Shown here piece after piece: positions 9,301 through 22,000 of a stretch of DNA of 64,000 nucleotides (positions are counted from its first letter, which is position 1; each line of letters opens with the position of its first letter). The stretch covers positions 56,460,147 to 56,524,146 of the forward strand of contig JAMPIT010000894.1 of assembly GCA_026261815.1 (NCBI GenBank), read 5' to 3'. A program made the translations under genes and the position numbers. Source of the stretch: Monarcha castaneiventris obscurior. Its lineage: Eukaryota; Chordata; Aves; Passeriformes; Monarchidae. The notes beneath the pieces were generated by a model. The model saw only the letters and a list, made by a program, of their open reading frames with translations. It was not told the origin of the DNA and searched no databases.

Positions 9301-12300
9301 ACTGTAGCAAAACAAAGTTGGATCTCTATAGGGTAAATGTTTGGGATTTGAGGTGGTTTCTCCCTATACATGGAAGAGGACTGATCTGCTTAGCTTCCAT
9401 GGTGACATCCACAACGAGGAGTGGGAAGTATGCTTCTGATGCTGTTTGACTTCGTTGCACGTTAACCAAATAAAACCAAAAGGCTGTAAAGGAGGGCAAA
9501 AAAGAAGCTGAATTCACATAAATCAGTGATAAAGGTGCTGTTGTACTGAAAAAGCCTGGCAGAAAAATTCTAGCAGAATATTATTTCCTTGGAATTTGCT
9601 AAATCTTTGGTATCCAAATGTTTCACAAGGGTGGGGAGTGTTCAGTTCCCTCAGGATGTTCTTCTAGACAGCAGGCCAGTTTTCTGATTTTATCCCTTTC
9701 CACGTGCCAGGTTTCCAGAGTCTCTAGTGTTGATGCAGTCCTGTAGACACCCTGATGTGGGGCTAAGGATGCCAACTCCTCCATTGCTCTGCAGCAGCCT
9801 ACCAAGTTGTTTTTATAAATTATGCATTTTCTCCAACCATAAATATTGTTCCTAAAAGGGATACTGAAATGAAGATAATATGACTTTTCAGTAATAGGTC
9901 TTCTAATGTCAGCCATTCTGTTTAAACTGTTCAATTTTCAACAGAATTAAAGATCTACACAGTATATTCTACCTCCTGCAGACTGCAGTTGTTAAAAGAA
10001 AATAAATCACTTAAACAGGGTCATGAGCAACAAAGGCCAATGTGGGTTCAAAGTTTACAGGTCTCTGCATTTATCAGGTAGAAATATGCTACATTTCACT
10101 ATTTCATAAAATATCCTTTTATGAAAAAACCATCAATCTTTGCATGGCCTACTAAAACTGATTTTTCAAATGAAAGAAATGAATGATGACACCAAATCAA
10201 AAAATCGTTTATGAGTTTATATTTTTGCAAGACCACCATGACTTTCACATACGTTTTCAATTTTGGTAAGGATGTGATTATCATGTGGATATGTTTTACT
10301 CCCACCATTTGTACTAAGGGATCTGTCAGAACTGTGTACCCTTCCTTGAGCAGTTCAGGATTTGTTCAGATTTTTTCATTAATCTATAGTGGTTTTTATC
10401 CAGTGATCGTTATCATTTCTGTGCATTATCTACAGGTTTTCTGGGTTATATATAGATATGTATAAAATCACATCTATCATATGCAAGTTCACATTTAAGC
10501 TAAAACTGCGTTTAAATGACTTTGTTATTTCTCAAAAGTTTTTAACATTTCTGTAGAATGACTTTTGCATGATTTCTGTTGCACACTCTACAAAACATCA
10601 TCTTAATTACAGATTTTTAGTTATCCTTCTGGTCTTTCCATATCTTTGCCATGCTTCCTCCAGGAGTCTCCAAGCTCTTTAACCAAATGGACAATTTTGA
10701 TACTTGAAAACAGTATTGTGCATTTGTGTTTCAGATGTTATAGGACTACAATATAGTGGTTTGAGGCAGGAACAATATATGAAATTACATTATTTCTCAT
10801 CTGATAATGACAATCAATACAGCAACCAACAGGCTGCACTGGAATAAGGAAAAGTGATTTCTGTTCTGGTAAATGGTGTGGTCTCCCCTTGGGTCTACAC
10901 AGAGCAAATGAGGTTTGGCCTTTCCAGGTCTCCAGTGAAAACAAATGAATAAAATTTATTAAGTATCAGTCTCATAAGAAGAAGAATGCATGGGGAAGTT
11001 AGTCTGAACTTCTGAGAAAGAAATTAATGCTTGGGTTTTTAAGAGGAGCATTTTGCTCCCTTTGCTGTGGAGTTAATTTTGGGAAAAAAATTGTCATTCT
11101 TGCACTGTTTTTTAGGCATTTAACTTTTTCCAGTTTATTTAGGAATTATCTTTTTTTAACTATCTGTGATTCAGTGACAAAAATGCAAAGTTAAAGAATC
11201 TTCTGTCCTTCCTTTGTAACTGAGAAATTAGACTTTTCACCAAATAGTGCATGCTATCTAAACATGTTAGTCTATCAACTATCTCTAGTCCCTCCTAGGA
11301 AAAAAAAAGGGAAAAAAAAGACAAACCCATGAAAAGAATGGAGTTTAGTTCTAATTCTTGGGAAAACCCTTTTGCCAAGTCACACACGGAGTGTTTGGTG
11401 TGGATTGCACTGTGGCTGGCATTGCTTTCCTGCAGCCTGTGTTGTGGTGACAGGGCTCACACAGTCCTTTAACAGCCTGCTCCTGGGTGAGCAGGCTGTG
11501 AAACACAGCTGATGCCACCACCAAAGGCTCTGGAAAATCTTGCATACAGAGGGAACTTAAGCATCTTTCAATGTGCACTTTACATTACAAATCAAACTTC
11601 TTCCCAAAAAAAGATCTATCTTGTCTGATTAGGCTGAAAGGTAAACAAAACATATTCATCTGATGATGAACTTGGAGAAAATGTTGCTGTTAGAGCAGGC
11701 AAGGTAGGAAGTTCTGGATTTTAATTTTTTTAAAAATAAATTTCAGAAGAACGGTACTTACAAGAAATTTGAGGGCTTCTGTCAATGTGCTCCTCAAAGT
11801 ATCCTGAAAAAATTCACAAAATTCTGTAACAGCTCCCACGGGTGCCAGAATAATGTCCCAAAATCCACAAACTGGCTCAGGAGAGCTCAGTGTGCTTTGC
11901 CTTCACATCTCGGTACAGAACTCTGTGGTTCTTGCAGTCAAGGGTCCGTGGCTGATTCATGCATTAAAAATGCTCAAAGTAGCTGGAAGGATCTGAGGCC
12001 ATGTGCATTAAGTGTAAAGAGCTCATAACCCTGCTTGAGAAGTTGTTCATCACTTAATGGATTCTCTACCTGAGGAAAAGCAGATCAAGAACTCAGCAGC
12101 TTTAGGTGTCAAAAAGGCAGTTTCCATTCTAAGTGGAATGGAAGCGTTATCTTAAAAGTATCTTAGAAGCACTTTCCCTCCCTTTGACCCATATAAAATC
12201 TGTGGAAACCTTATTAAAAGTCCAAGATATAGCAATATTTTTTCAAATGGCTAAGATAGTCAAATTCCATTCTGGTGACTGTCTACACTGTAAACACTGT

Positions 12301-12985
12301 GTGTAATCTTAAATTTGAAGAGGAAGTCTCCAAAGAAAACTTTATTAATGTGTTCTGTAAGTGCCTGCAGTTTTGCAAGTGCATTAGGATGGTCACACAG
12401 GAGTGTGTCATAATGTGTCATGTAGTTTGGTATGCTGCATCTGATCCTGGCTGTTGGGGGATCACTTGGAGGATGATGGATGGAGCTCCAAAACAGCCTG
12501 TCAGAACAACTTGTCCAGGGAAGGCAAGGTAAGAGGAGTGGAAAAGTTCTTCATTGTCTCTTCTCAGCCACTGTTTGACATGCCATGAAATGTAAGCATT
12601 TTTTCCTTCTCTAATAGAACATTGAATGTTTTTATAATCTGTCATTGATTACCAAAGCGTAATTGTAAGAGGTCTGTAGCTGACCCATTGAATCACACTG
12701 TTTTTATAGTGTTTTCAATTACAATTTTATTAAAGAGTGAAAGATGTTCTGTGAGGAGTATTGAGAGACATCTATTCCAAAATGAGTGGGAAGCTTGTCT
12801 TTGCAATGTTTTAAATTCCTCTTCCAACCTTAGTAAAGCCAGGGATTCCACTAGTTAATTATGTGCTGTTACACTTCGCTTTCATTAGAAGTCAGGTATA
12901 GTACAGACTAAATACTGAGTGCCTGTTTTCTCTATATCTTTCATTGTTTAATATGCCTTTGCTGAATACCCCCTTGGTCAACAAT
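6321..12985. other. Intergenic, AT-rich, no gene recognised
   Basis: AT-rich, CpG-poor DNA. All open frames are short and match no family I know. No tRNA, CR1 tail or tandem array longer than a few units was seen. Distal WT1 or EIF3M enhancers could be here but leave no sequence-only signature. Confidence 0.6.
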
Positions 12986-12988
12986 GGT

Positions 12989-13020
12989 CCTCTTCATGAC
13001 TGTCTCTGCTCATGAAGAGG
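12989..13020. repeat. Perfect 11 bp inverted repeat
   Basis: CCTCTTCATGA (12989-12999) and TCATGAAGAGG (13010-13020) are exact reverse complements separated by 10 bases. They could form a short hairpin in RNA from either strand. No U-tract follows and no gene ends here, so a terminator role is not supported. Confidence 0.8.
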
Positions 13021-13029
13021 CCTTTTCAG

Positions 13030-16000
13030 ACTTCTAATCATTTGTCCCAGATTCTGCCCCTTTTTGTGCTGCAGGTCCCATAAGTTGTCTCGAAGCAAAG
13101 GTTTTGAAGGATATATCCCTCTCTCAGGTACCAAAGTGCAGCGTGCTACCATTGTGTGAAATTCTCACAAGAGAGCAGAGGTATCCCTAAACCAGGGCAG
13201 CTTTCTGTTGCTGAAGAATCCATCTCGCACTAGGAGCTACACTACCATTGTTGTTCTCCCTTGCTCTTTAATTCTAAAAGCACAGTGATACGTGATATGT
13301 ATTTCTCCTGCTCTGTCCTCAAGGACATACTAATGTGCTGCTGGGTTGGAAATACTTTCTTTAAAAGTACTCAAACGCTGGAAAGCTATTTTTTCAGGAT
13401 AGCTGCAACCTGAGAACATCTTTTCTTAGGGAAAAGAACAGTTCAGAAACTTCTTAACCATTTAAATGCTCTGCCAGGTTTTGTAATTAAACTTTTTTTT
13501 GATGTTACAAGAAATGTAATTATGAGCTATGTATTTCAAATAAATAATATATAATTATATTTTTTTCTTTATTTTCTGTAGAGTCAATTTTTATGATAAA
13601 TCTCATTTTTTAAAAGAGCTGTATCTTGCTTCTGTGACTTGGGCATAGGCACTACTCTTCATATTATTATTTTTTTTTAAGTTTACTGTATCCTGTTGTC
13701 CTTCTTGCCTGAGAAATATCTTCAGGAAACCATGAGGATCATGGAATCAGACAATCACAAAATCATCTTCAAGGAAGCTTTGCTTACTTGTTGCTGCTGC
13801 TGAATTTGATATTGTTTGTAGCGAGGCTAGATGTTGAGGAGTGCTACTGGACTTTTTCAGAAGTTTATTTTCAATTGACATTTTCCCTTCAAATCTCATA
13901 TTCCTGATATTAACTTAGCATTCTGGAAAGTAAGTGTTTTTCACTGAATAGCCATGGTAAGAGGTCATTTGCACTGGTGAATAGCTTTAAATGTAAACAA
14001 CATAAAAAGGGTTGTTCTTGCAAACTCAGAACTCTGCACTCAAAGAGAACTTTAGTAGAAAGAGCTTTTTAAATTTTTTTTTTTTACTCCCGTTAGCATT
14101 TGGCTGGATTTTCTGTTGGTTGTCTAGTGTATTGGTCGAATTTTACATTTGGTCTCCCACTTTCCAAATCATCAAGAAAACTCTCTGCTTAAAGAGCAAT
14201 TATAGGGCTGTGCATGTTCAGTCACCCGGTGGGTTTGAGCAAAAGTCATCAGTTATGTCGCAGCGTGTGTTAGTTTTGTAAGTGTCGTGTGAAGGCTGAC
14301 AGAGATCACATTTCTGTGTTTTGCTGCTCAGTCCAGCCCATAACCTCCAGAGGTAATGGATCTCTGCAGAACCTCTCTGGAGCAGGTCACCAAACAGTGC
14401 AGGATTTCAAGAGCTGATGCACTTTTATTACTAGAATATCCTTGTCATGGAGGTGATGGGGTTTGGATTGTGGTTTCAGGTATCAGTGTGGTTTTACATC
14501 TTAAGGTTGAGCCCTTTTGGTAAGCTGGATACATTTTTTTTTTTAAGAGCTTTTTCTTTTGTTCTTAGAGATGAATTGCTTCTAAGTAATAGGCTTCTGA
14601 GTGTACAGATTCATTAATGCTGTAGTGGAAGACTAAATACCTGTGTATGCAGAACAGCTGGATTCCAGCACTGGCAATGCTCTTACAGAGGACTCCAGGT
14701 CTGAGAAACCCCTGTGAGAAGCATGAGGAATTTATCTGAGCATGGCTTAATAACAAATTACATGAGTTTGTCGAAGAGAGTGACACCTACATAGCCAGCC
14801 ACAACCCTGGGCCAACCACAGATTGATCAAGCTATTGGCAAAGTTGCATTTTCTCAGAAGGTATGTTGTGAGAACTGTGGTTGCTGTGTTTTACTCTTGG
14901 AACTTACAAGTGCTTACTAAATGGACTGGGTCTCTGACCATTGAAGCCCCAATATAGCATTATAAAAAAGAGAATAATTCAGCCAACTGTATGAAATCTC
15001 CTAAAATGTCTGTTTATTAGTAAAAAAATCACATCGTTATTTCCCCTCCCTTTTTAAAAAAGGAACATGATAGAAGCCTGGGATTTACAGGAAAGTTTTG
15101 AGTCCTGGAATGTGTGTTTTATTACATGTTTGTTCTACAGTTTTTTATGCATGTATTTCTCTGTTCATTTCTAGTGCAGCAGAGGGCAAGTCTTGCCCCA
15201 CTCTTACAGTTAAAGCAGTTCAATTCCAATCTCACCAGTGATATTCAGGTTTCCTCAGAGCTGCCCTCTGACAGCTGTGGGATGGGATTTACGTTTGCAT
15301 GGATGTTCTGGCATGATTTGGGAGTGATACCAGGGTTTGCAGCAAGGCCCCGTGCTAAGTAATCACAGTCTTCCGTGGTTTCTTGGTTGCACTGAGGTCC
15401 AAGCTTAGCTGCCATTGCTGGAAGCCCTGGCCACCCCACCAGGAGATTAACCCCTGAATTAAATCCAGCATTTCACCAATGACTTCTGATTTTGAAGGCT
15501 TCCTCTTATACTGTCTTTTGCATGGATTTCCAGATGCAGTAGCCATGTTATCCTGACAGAATTTTATTGCCATATCTGTGCTTTGTTTGTTGCAAAGTGG
15601 GGGAGCTGAGCCTCAAGGGCTGTGTGCTGGGTGTGCAAATCTCCAGGCTATTCCACAGGAAGAAAATCAGGAAGGATGCATAGTTCTTTCACTGAGAATA
15701 AACATTAATGGTAGCACTGAAACACCTATGTTAACAGTATTAACTGAAATATGACAAAATTTCAAGGGTCAGGATCTGGACCCAAATACTTGGAGGTTAT
15801 TTTGTTTCTTTTAATTTTTAAAAAAATATTTTTGTTGAATTTTTTTCTGTGCAATATAGTAAGGTGAGGCCTATAAAACTGGCTTCCCTATTTTCGTGTT
15901 AAATGTGCATATTAAGGGTTTTTAGTGGCACTGAGTCTATTTTATGTGTTCTTTAGAAAATAAGACTTGAGCACTTTTAAAAGCTGTTGTTTTTCTTGAC

Positions 16001-19000
16001 TTCACCTTCATTAATCTTATTTAGGTTCTGTAAGAGGCTATTTTGTGAGCTCCACCGATGGGTAATGTTTTCTTTTCCAAAGTTCATGATTCTTCTATTC
16101 AAATCACTAATTTTCACTGTTACACTCCAGTGGTTTAGTGCTTCCCAGGCCTCCAGGAATGAGTTTAATTAGCAATGCTGAATAAATTCTGAGACATGAT
16201 TCATCTTTCTTGTCACTCAGATCTAAGTAACAAAATTGCAATTTAAAGATGTACTTTAAAGCCCTGTGAGAATGGTTTCTTCTGTACAACTGGGAAAAGA
16301 CTCAGATGTAAATTTGGAAAAGAGGATTTTACCTGTCTGCCTGTTTTCAATTTAGCTAAAAGATACAGGATTCAATCGTATGTCCTTGAAGTCACTGGTA
16401 TATTGTTTTAAAAATACTGAGCTAGGAGCAGAACTTGGCACATACATTCCAAATTAAAGCTCCACATTAGGGCTTTTTTTAGATGAAGTAATTGACTTGA
16501 CAAATTTCAAAACTATCCTAGATTTAATGTGATTTAATTTGTCTCCATATTTTTATATTTTGGACCGAAACTACATAAGGGGAAATGTCTTTCTCCAGTG
16601 ATCCTAACTGTTGCAGTGCAGAGGTCCAAATTTTGCCATGTCCTTTTCTCTGGAGCAAGAGAAGGTGTATTTCTGAGACATAGCGTCAGGAGGGGAAAAT
16701 AGGGAATGCAGGAAGGGAAAGGAGTGAACTCAGGAAAGTGATGTTTATATTTAAACCCTTGTTCCAGCATGTCCCAGTAGGCACTGCCTGCAGCACAGGG
16801 AGCAGTAGGATTTTGCCATGCTCTATCTCCTTGTGTGCACAAGGATCAGAGCATTTTACACCATCAGGGGATGACAGCTCTTCTCAAACCACGTCTGGGA
16901 AGATTTAAATGCAATTTTCCAGAATTTACAAAAATGGATCAAAAGAGTAACTTGCCCTAGGAGAGCTGTAAACCAAATGAGGCTGAACTGCCTAAATCCC
17001 AGGTTTAATGCTGAGACTACGTTCTCTACTTCAGCACATGGAGCACTGTGAATAAAAAATATGGATTGTTAGCACCTTTCCTATGTAGGCACAAAGAACT
17101 GAAGGACAAAATGTGCCTATAGCCAGTTCCCTGGATTTTGTCAGATTCAGACAGATCCCGAATGTTATTTTAATGTAACCTTAAAAGAACCCCCATGCTA
17201 TTAATTTTGTATTTATTGCAGTTACACTGACCCTAATGAATTTTTAAAAATTAATTTGACAGATGTCACAAATATTTTCAATGCATTTTAACATCATTAA
17301 ATATAACCTTTCCTAGAAAAGAAGTTCTATGAAGTGAGTGTACAGTGAGTGCCCGTGCTGGATTCTGGAAAGTCATGTGTGTCCCAAATGAGTTAGAACA
17401 CAAAATGTTAGGGAATGATGTTTATGGGGCAACATCACAAGGTTTTCCCTCCCATGTCTCATCAGTACATCTCACCCAGAAGGACAAACTCCTCTATAAG
17501 GGACTCTTTATATTAATTTAGCATTTAGATATTGTGTATAGTTGATTATGCCTTCAGAACCAAATTGAGTGACCTTAAGAACGTTTTTCCAGATTTCAGA
17601 ACTTTCTTTTTGCTTGCTCTCATGTAAGAGCCAAGAGGGCTAAACAAAGCCTCTGAAAAGGAAGGGTTATTCCACTTCCTTGGAGACATAATCTTGTTTT
17701 ATGTGGAGCTTGCACATTTTTTTTTGCACCTGGTGGACCTAGTTCTGCTTGGAAGAATGACAAAGAATAAATCATAGTTCTTTACCTTGTATGTGAACTT
17801 GTGGAGCAGTACAAATACATAATTATAAGCCAGGCCATCAGAAATATAAAATGAATGATTCAAGGACTGGATTCTACTGGATTTCAAAACTTTATAAACT
17901 TTAGAGCATTGGTAGGGTCCCCAACTGGAAAATAAATAAAGCAAACCCTTCCAAAGGTTTATAGGACTGTACTTGGTCCTCTCTTACTGCCCTAATTTAT
18001 GATTGTTGGAAATTCACAAGCTGTGAAATGTGTTGGTCACAGAGTGATGGCAATAACTTCAGAATATGAATGAGAGCATCTGGGTTGCTATTTACCTTTG
18101 TTTCACAAAGTCTGCTTTTTATCTTTGCATCATTTAACCCCAGAAATATGGCTGGGCTAGACAGGCATATGGACCCTTCTATGGAACAGAAGATTTGCTT
18201 TCTGTAACTTCACTAGTTTTTCTGTGAAAAAAATGTACCTTTTGCTTTACCACCACTGTGCTGTTCCTCTACGAGACTACCAAACAAATAAATGTAAATA
18301 AAAAGAAACAGTAGCCTTCCACTGTAAAAGAAAAAAGGTGCTGAGACTCAGAAATGCTTTATTTTATGTTCACTTTATAGTGGCTTGGGTAAGGTGAAGG
18401 TCCAGTCAGCAAGCCTGCATGGAACTCAAATCTCATTTAAACCCCACTTTTCAGACTTTCATTAGTGCATATAAATTTTGTTTGGCTTTAGTTACAGATT
18501 AATTCCCCTGTGCCTAACTTTGATTCCTTGGAGTTTCAGTTTCCATATTTGTCAAATGGTGGAGAGATTGTAAAGCTTTCTCAAGTATTTGTCAATTGTC
18601 ATGAGGTTTTCTTGGGCAGAAAATTATAGTATTGAGTCTTGCTGTTGTTCACCAAAAATGAGAATCTACTGGAGATGGTTACTGTGTGCTAACACTTCTT
18701 TTGTGTTTGATGTCCAGAATTTTGAGACTAAATCAGGGATACCTCGGTATAATTTAATGGTCTGTGCTATGTGGGAGTTCAAATGAGGTAATCACTCTGG
18801 ATACTTTGAATCTATGCTCCAGTAAGTTGGTTTTTTACCAGAAAAAGAGGAAACCTTAACTTCTGATGGTGAATCTGAATCAGGGCACTGATACTTCGTG
18901 ATATCCAAATCAGGATCATTCTTTTATTGTGTTATGACTGGATATTATTTGTGCTGAATCCTCTTGCTTGACTTGACGTGTATTTATGGATACAATTTTG

Positions 19001-22000
19001 ACTGCTTGAGTACTACTTTTACTGGTCACTGCCTCCAGGCCTCTTGGTACAACACCTACATATACGGCACCATGTTAAGGGCTGGCCATCTCTGAAGAAA
19101 TGGACTGAGGACAAAAAAGGTAGAAATAAGATTTTCTTGAAAGGGTGAAGGAGTTTTGCATCCCATGAGACATGAAACTCTTTCCTTTCACTTCCAGATG
19201 GGTCCTGTCTCATGGTCAGCAAAGGAAACAGCTTTCTTCTTCCTTTCTGAGCAGCAAGGGTTTTACAGCCAGGAAATGGTGGTGAGCCAGGGCCTGAAAG
19301 CCTTAGATCAAAGGAGGTAAGTTGTGAGCTTGATTTGCCTCTGGTCCCTTAAACCAGGTTTGGTCAAGCTGGAGAGAGGTCTTGGACTAGATCATGCAAA
19401 GGAGTTGGTAAGTGCAAATGGTGTCAGCAGACTGGCAGGTCCTGGTGGGGTAATCAAGAGAGAGGACGACACAATTTGTCCTTCACTGTGAGAGAGGTTA
19501 AAGATAAGGCTAAACATTGTCTCCTGCCTTGAAGAGCTGCCTCTAAGCATGAATGCAAATGTAACCCACCAGCTGTATGGTGCTGCAAGCTGCCCTTCTA
19601 CTGGGAATGTCCAGCACTGTCCATGGGGGTGGCTTTCCACAGGTGACCACTCCAGGTCTCTGTGGATAAAATTTTCAGAAATGAAGAGGAAGGAGGGAGC
19701 TGGTGCAGCCTGGAACTCCTCATTCCTTCACTTCAAGCGAGTTAGTTTTTCTGTGCAGACTTCAGGCCAAACAAAAAAGAGTTCGAAAAAGAGAGCTCAT
19801 GACTTCTTTAGAGTCTCTAATGCATTTTGAAGAGCTTATTTACAGGGGTGTCAGTTTGATATTGATAATTCATCGTGCTAAAATGGCAATGAGTTCCCTT
19901 GGAAAGCTAGTCTTCCTCTCATGCATACCTTCTCTCTCTCTCTGGTCAAGGTTTCTTTATTTTGCACTCTTGAGGTTTTGGGTCAAGCCATGGGCTGGTG
20001 CTACCTTTCTGGAGTTTAGATGTTGAAAAGCTCTTAGATAAACGATGTGAGAGGAACTCTACCAATATGTTCAAGTGTCCTGAGTGGCAGATGGTTTTGA
20101 AGAAGGTATAACATTAAAGGTCATATAGGTAGTGCTGAGTCCAGCATTTGGTCTCTCCAAGCAGAGTGTAGATATCGTGTGATATGTCATTGTTTTATCA
20201 TGCTTAATGTGATGCAGAGATGGTTGAAATACCTTTGAAATGTGCTGATAAGGATATTTGTAGTATATATGTGTATATATATACTTGGGTCTTAACCTTT
20301 TTGAAAATATCAATTGAGGGTATTCTGTAGTTGTTTTCCCCACCCTGTAAGTGGTTACAGTTCTACCTTCTTTTCTTGGTTGACAATTTTTTTGTGTGTT
20401 TTCTAAGCTGTCACAGGACATCATGGTCCAGTGGCCTGTAATAAATATCTTATGATTAATATATTTCTTTAAAATTGCTGAATTCCTCTTCTTCTACATG
20501 TTGAGACTAATTCTAGATAGGCTTCACGGCTTATGTTCATGATCACAGCATACCTTTTCCAACCAGGGTACACTTCTTTTTTAGCGTTTCTGTTTTCAAG
20601 AACTTTAAAAATTAGTAGTTTACTCAGTTGGTGGTTGGGTGATTCTAACTTAGTGTTTCATTACTCTGTTATGTCTTTATTTCCTCTGCTGAATGCTAGA
20701 ACTGGAGTTGCAGAGAAATTCATCCAAGATTCTCTGCCATTTACTGTACGATTAATCTTCTAATAAACTTAGGTAATGTATTTCCAATTTGGATCCCTGT
20801 TCATTTATTTTATCACTGAAAGGAAGAATCCACAAGAGAGGTTTGGGTTCATGTCAGTGTTTTCTTCTTCGAAGGTTTCCACAGCCCACTTGGTGGTCCC
20901 TGACCATCACTTATGGTTCAAGAATCTTTCCAAACCCAGTGACCTTACGTAGTTCCAAAAAAATCCATTCTAGAGGCTGGAGTCCCATTGTCCCTCCACT
21001 GGTGGAGGAGTGGTGGATACCATGCTGAGTCCCAGCCTTTTTCCTTAGTGCAATATCTGTAAAAACAAATGCAATCTAAGCAAAGATTAGATTTATTTGG
21101 ATCCCATTGCCAACTTAATTTCTCCTGATTTGACTGGTCTGCTTGCAACAGTGAAGAAGCTTGGCTACTACTCTTGCAAATACTGTATTCTGGAAACTTT
21201 CTTTCTGGAAACTTTTTCTGGTTATATGATATCAAATGGGCAAGCAAAAGTGATTAATTGTACACAACTACAATGCCAGCTTTTCCCCCAAGCCTATTTA
21301 AAAAAATCCTGATGTTGCCAGTCATGGAGTCAGTTTCAATTCTTAGAAGATACAATATTTATTCATTAAATTCATGGTGACATTTACTTGGCAATAGGAA
21401 GTTTGTGATCAGAACTTTCAAGTTTTAAATTCTTTCCCAGTCAGATCCAAAATGCAGCTGTGGGTTTCTCACAGTGAGGACTGAGCAAACAGTAAGGTCC
21501 CAGTGAAAACAATAACCATGGTGTGATGCAGTATATCTTGATATTTTGCATAGTAGCTTTTGTAAATATCGAAGGATTTTGTCTGCAGTTTATAAATAAC
21601 TTTTGTTCAACAACAGCTGCAGCAGAGAGGCTCAGATTATGCAACTGCTTTAGAAGAGCCTGGACTAAACTAACCCAGTTGTAATCAGGTTGAAAATTTG
21701 TTACCTGGGAGTTGAGAAATGAGCCTAAAAGAGGCAGGAAATTGCTTCAGAGGGGTAACTGAGATCCAAATAATCGGGCAGAGAGTTGCAGTGGGCGGGA
21801 GCTGAGCCTGAGTGAGGACTGGGGTATTGAACATTGCATTGGCAGGGATGGGAGCCCAGGGCCTGCGGTTCATCAGGGCTGACAGCCAGGAGGTGCCACT
21901 GCAGCCAGCTGGGATTATCAGCCACAGCAGGCAAGGGTGATTTGTCAGGGTTCAGGGTGGGAGACAGGGAAACCCAAGTCCAACTGCACGATTTCAAAGC

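Noticed and set aside
13738..13772. Possible CR1 tail with repeated AATCA
   Set aside because: Only about 35 bases resemble the CR1 terminal motif, too short to call safely.
15245..15573. Adjacent minus-strand frames suggesting a decayed coding segment
   Set aside because: Neither frame resembles a known protein and no retroposon signature such as a poly-A tail or target duplication was seen.
19330..19400. GGTCTTGGACTAGATCATG resembling part of a CR1 3' end
   Set aside because: The match is short and the characteristic CR1 terminus does not follow.
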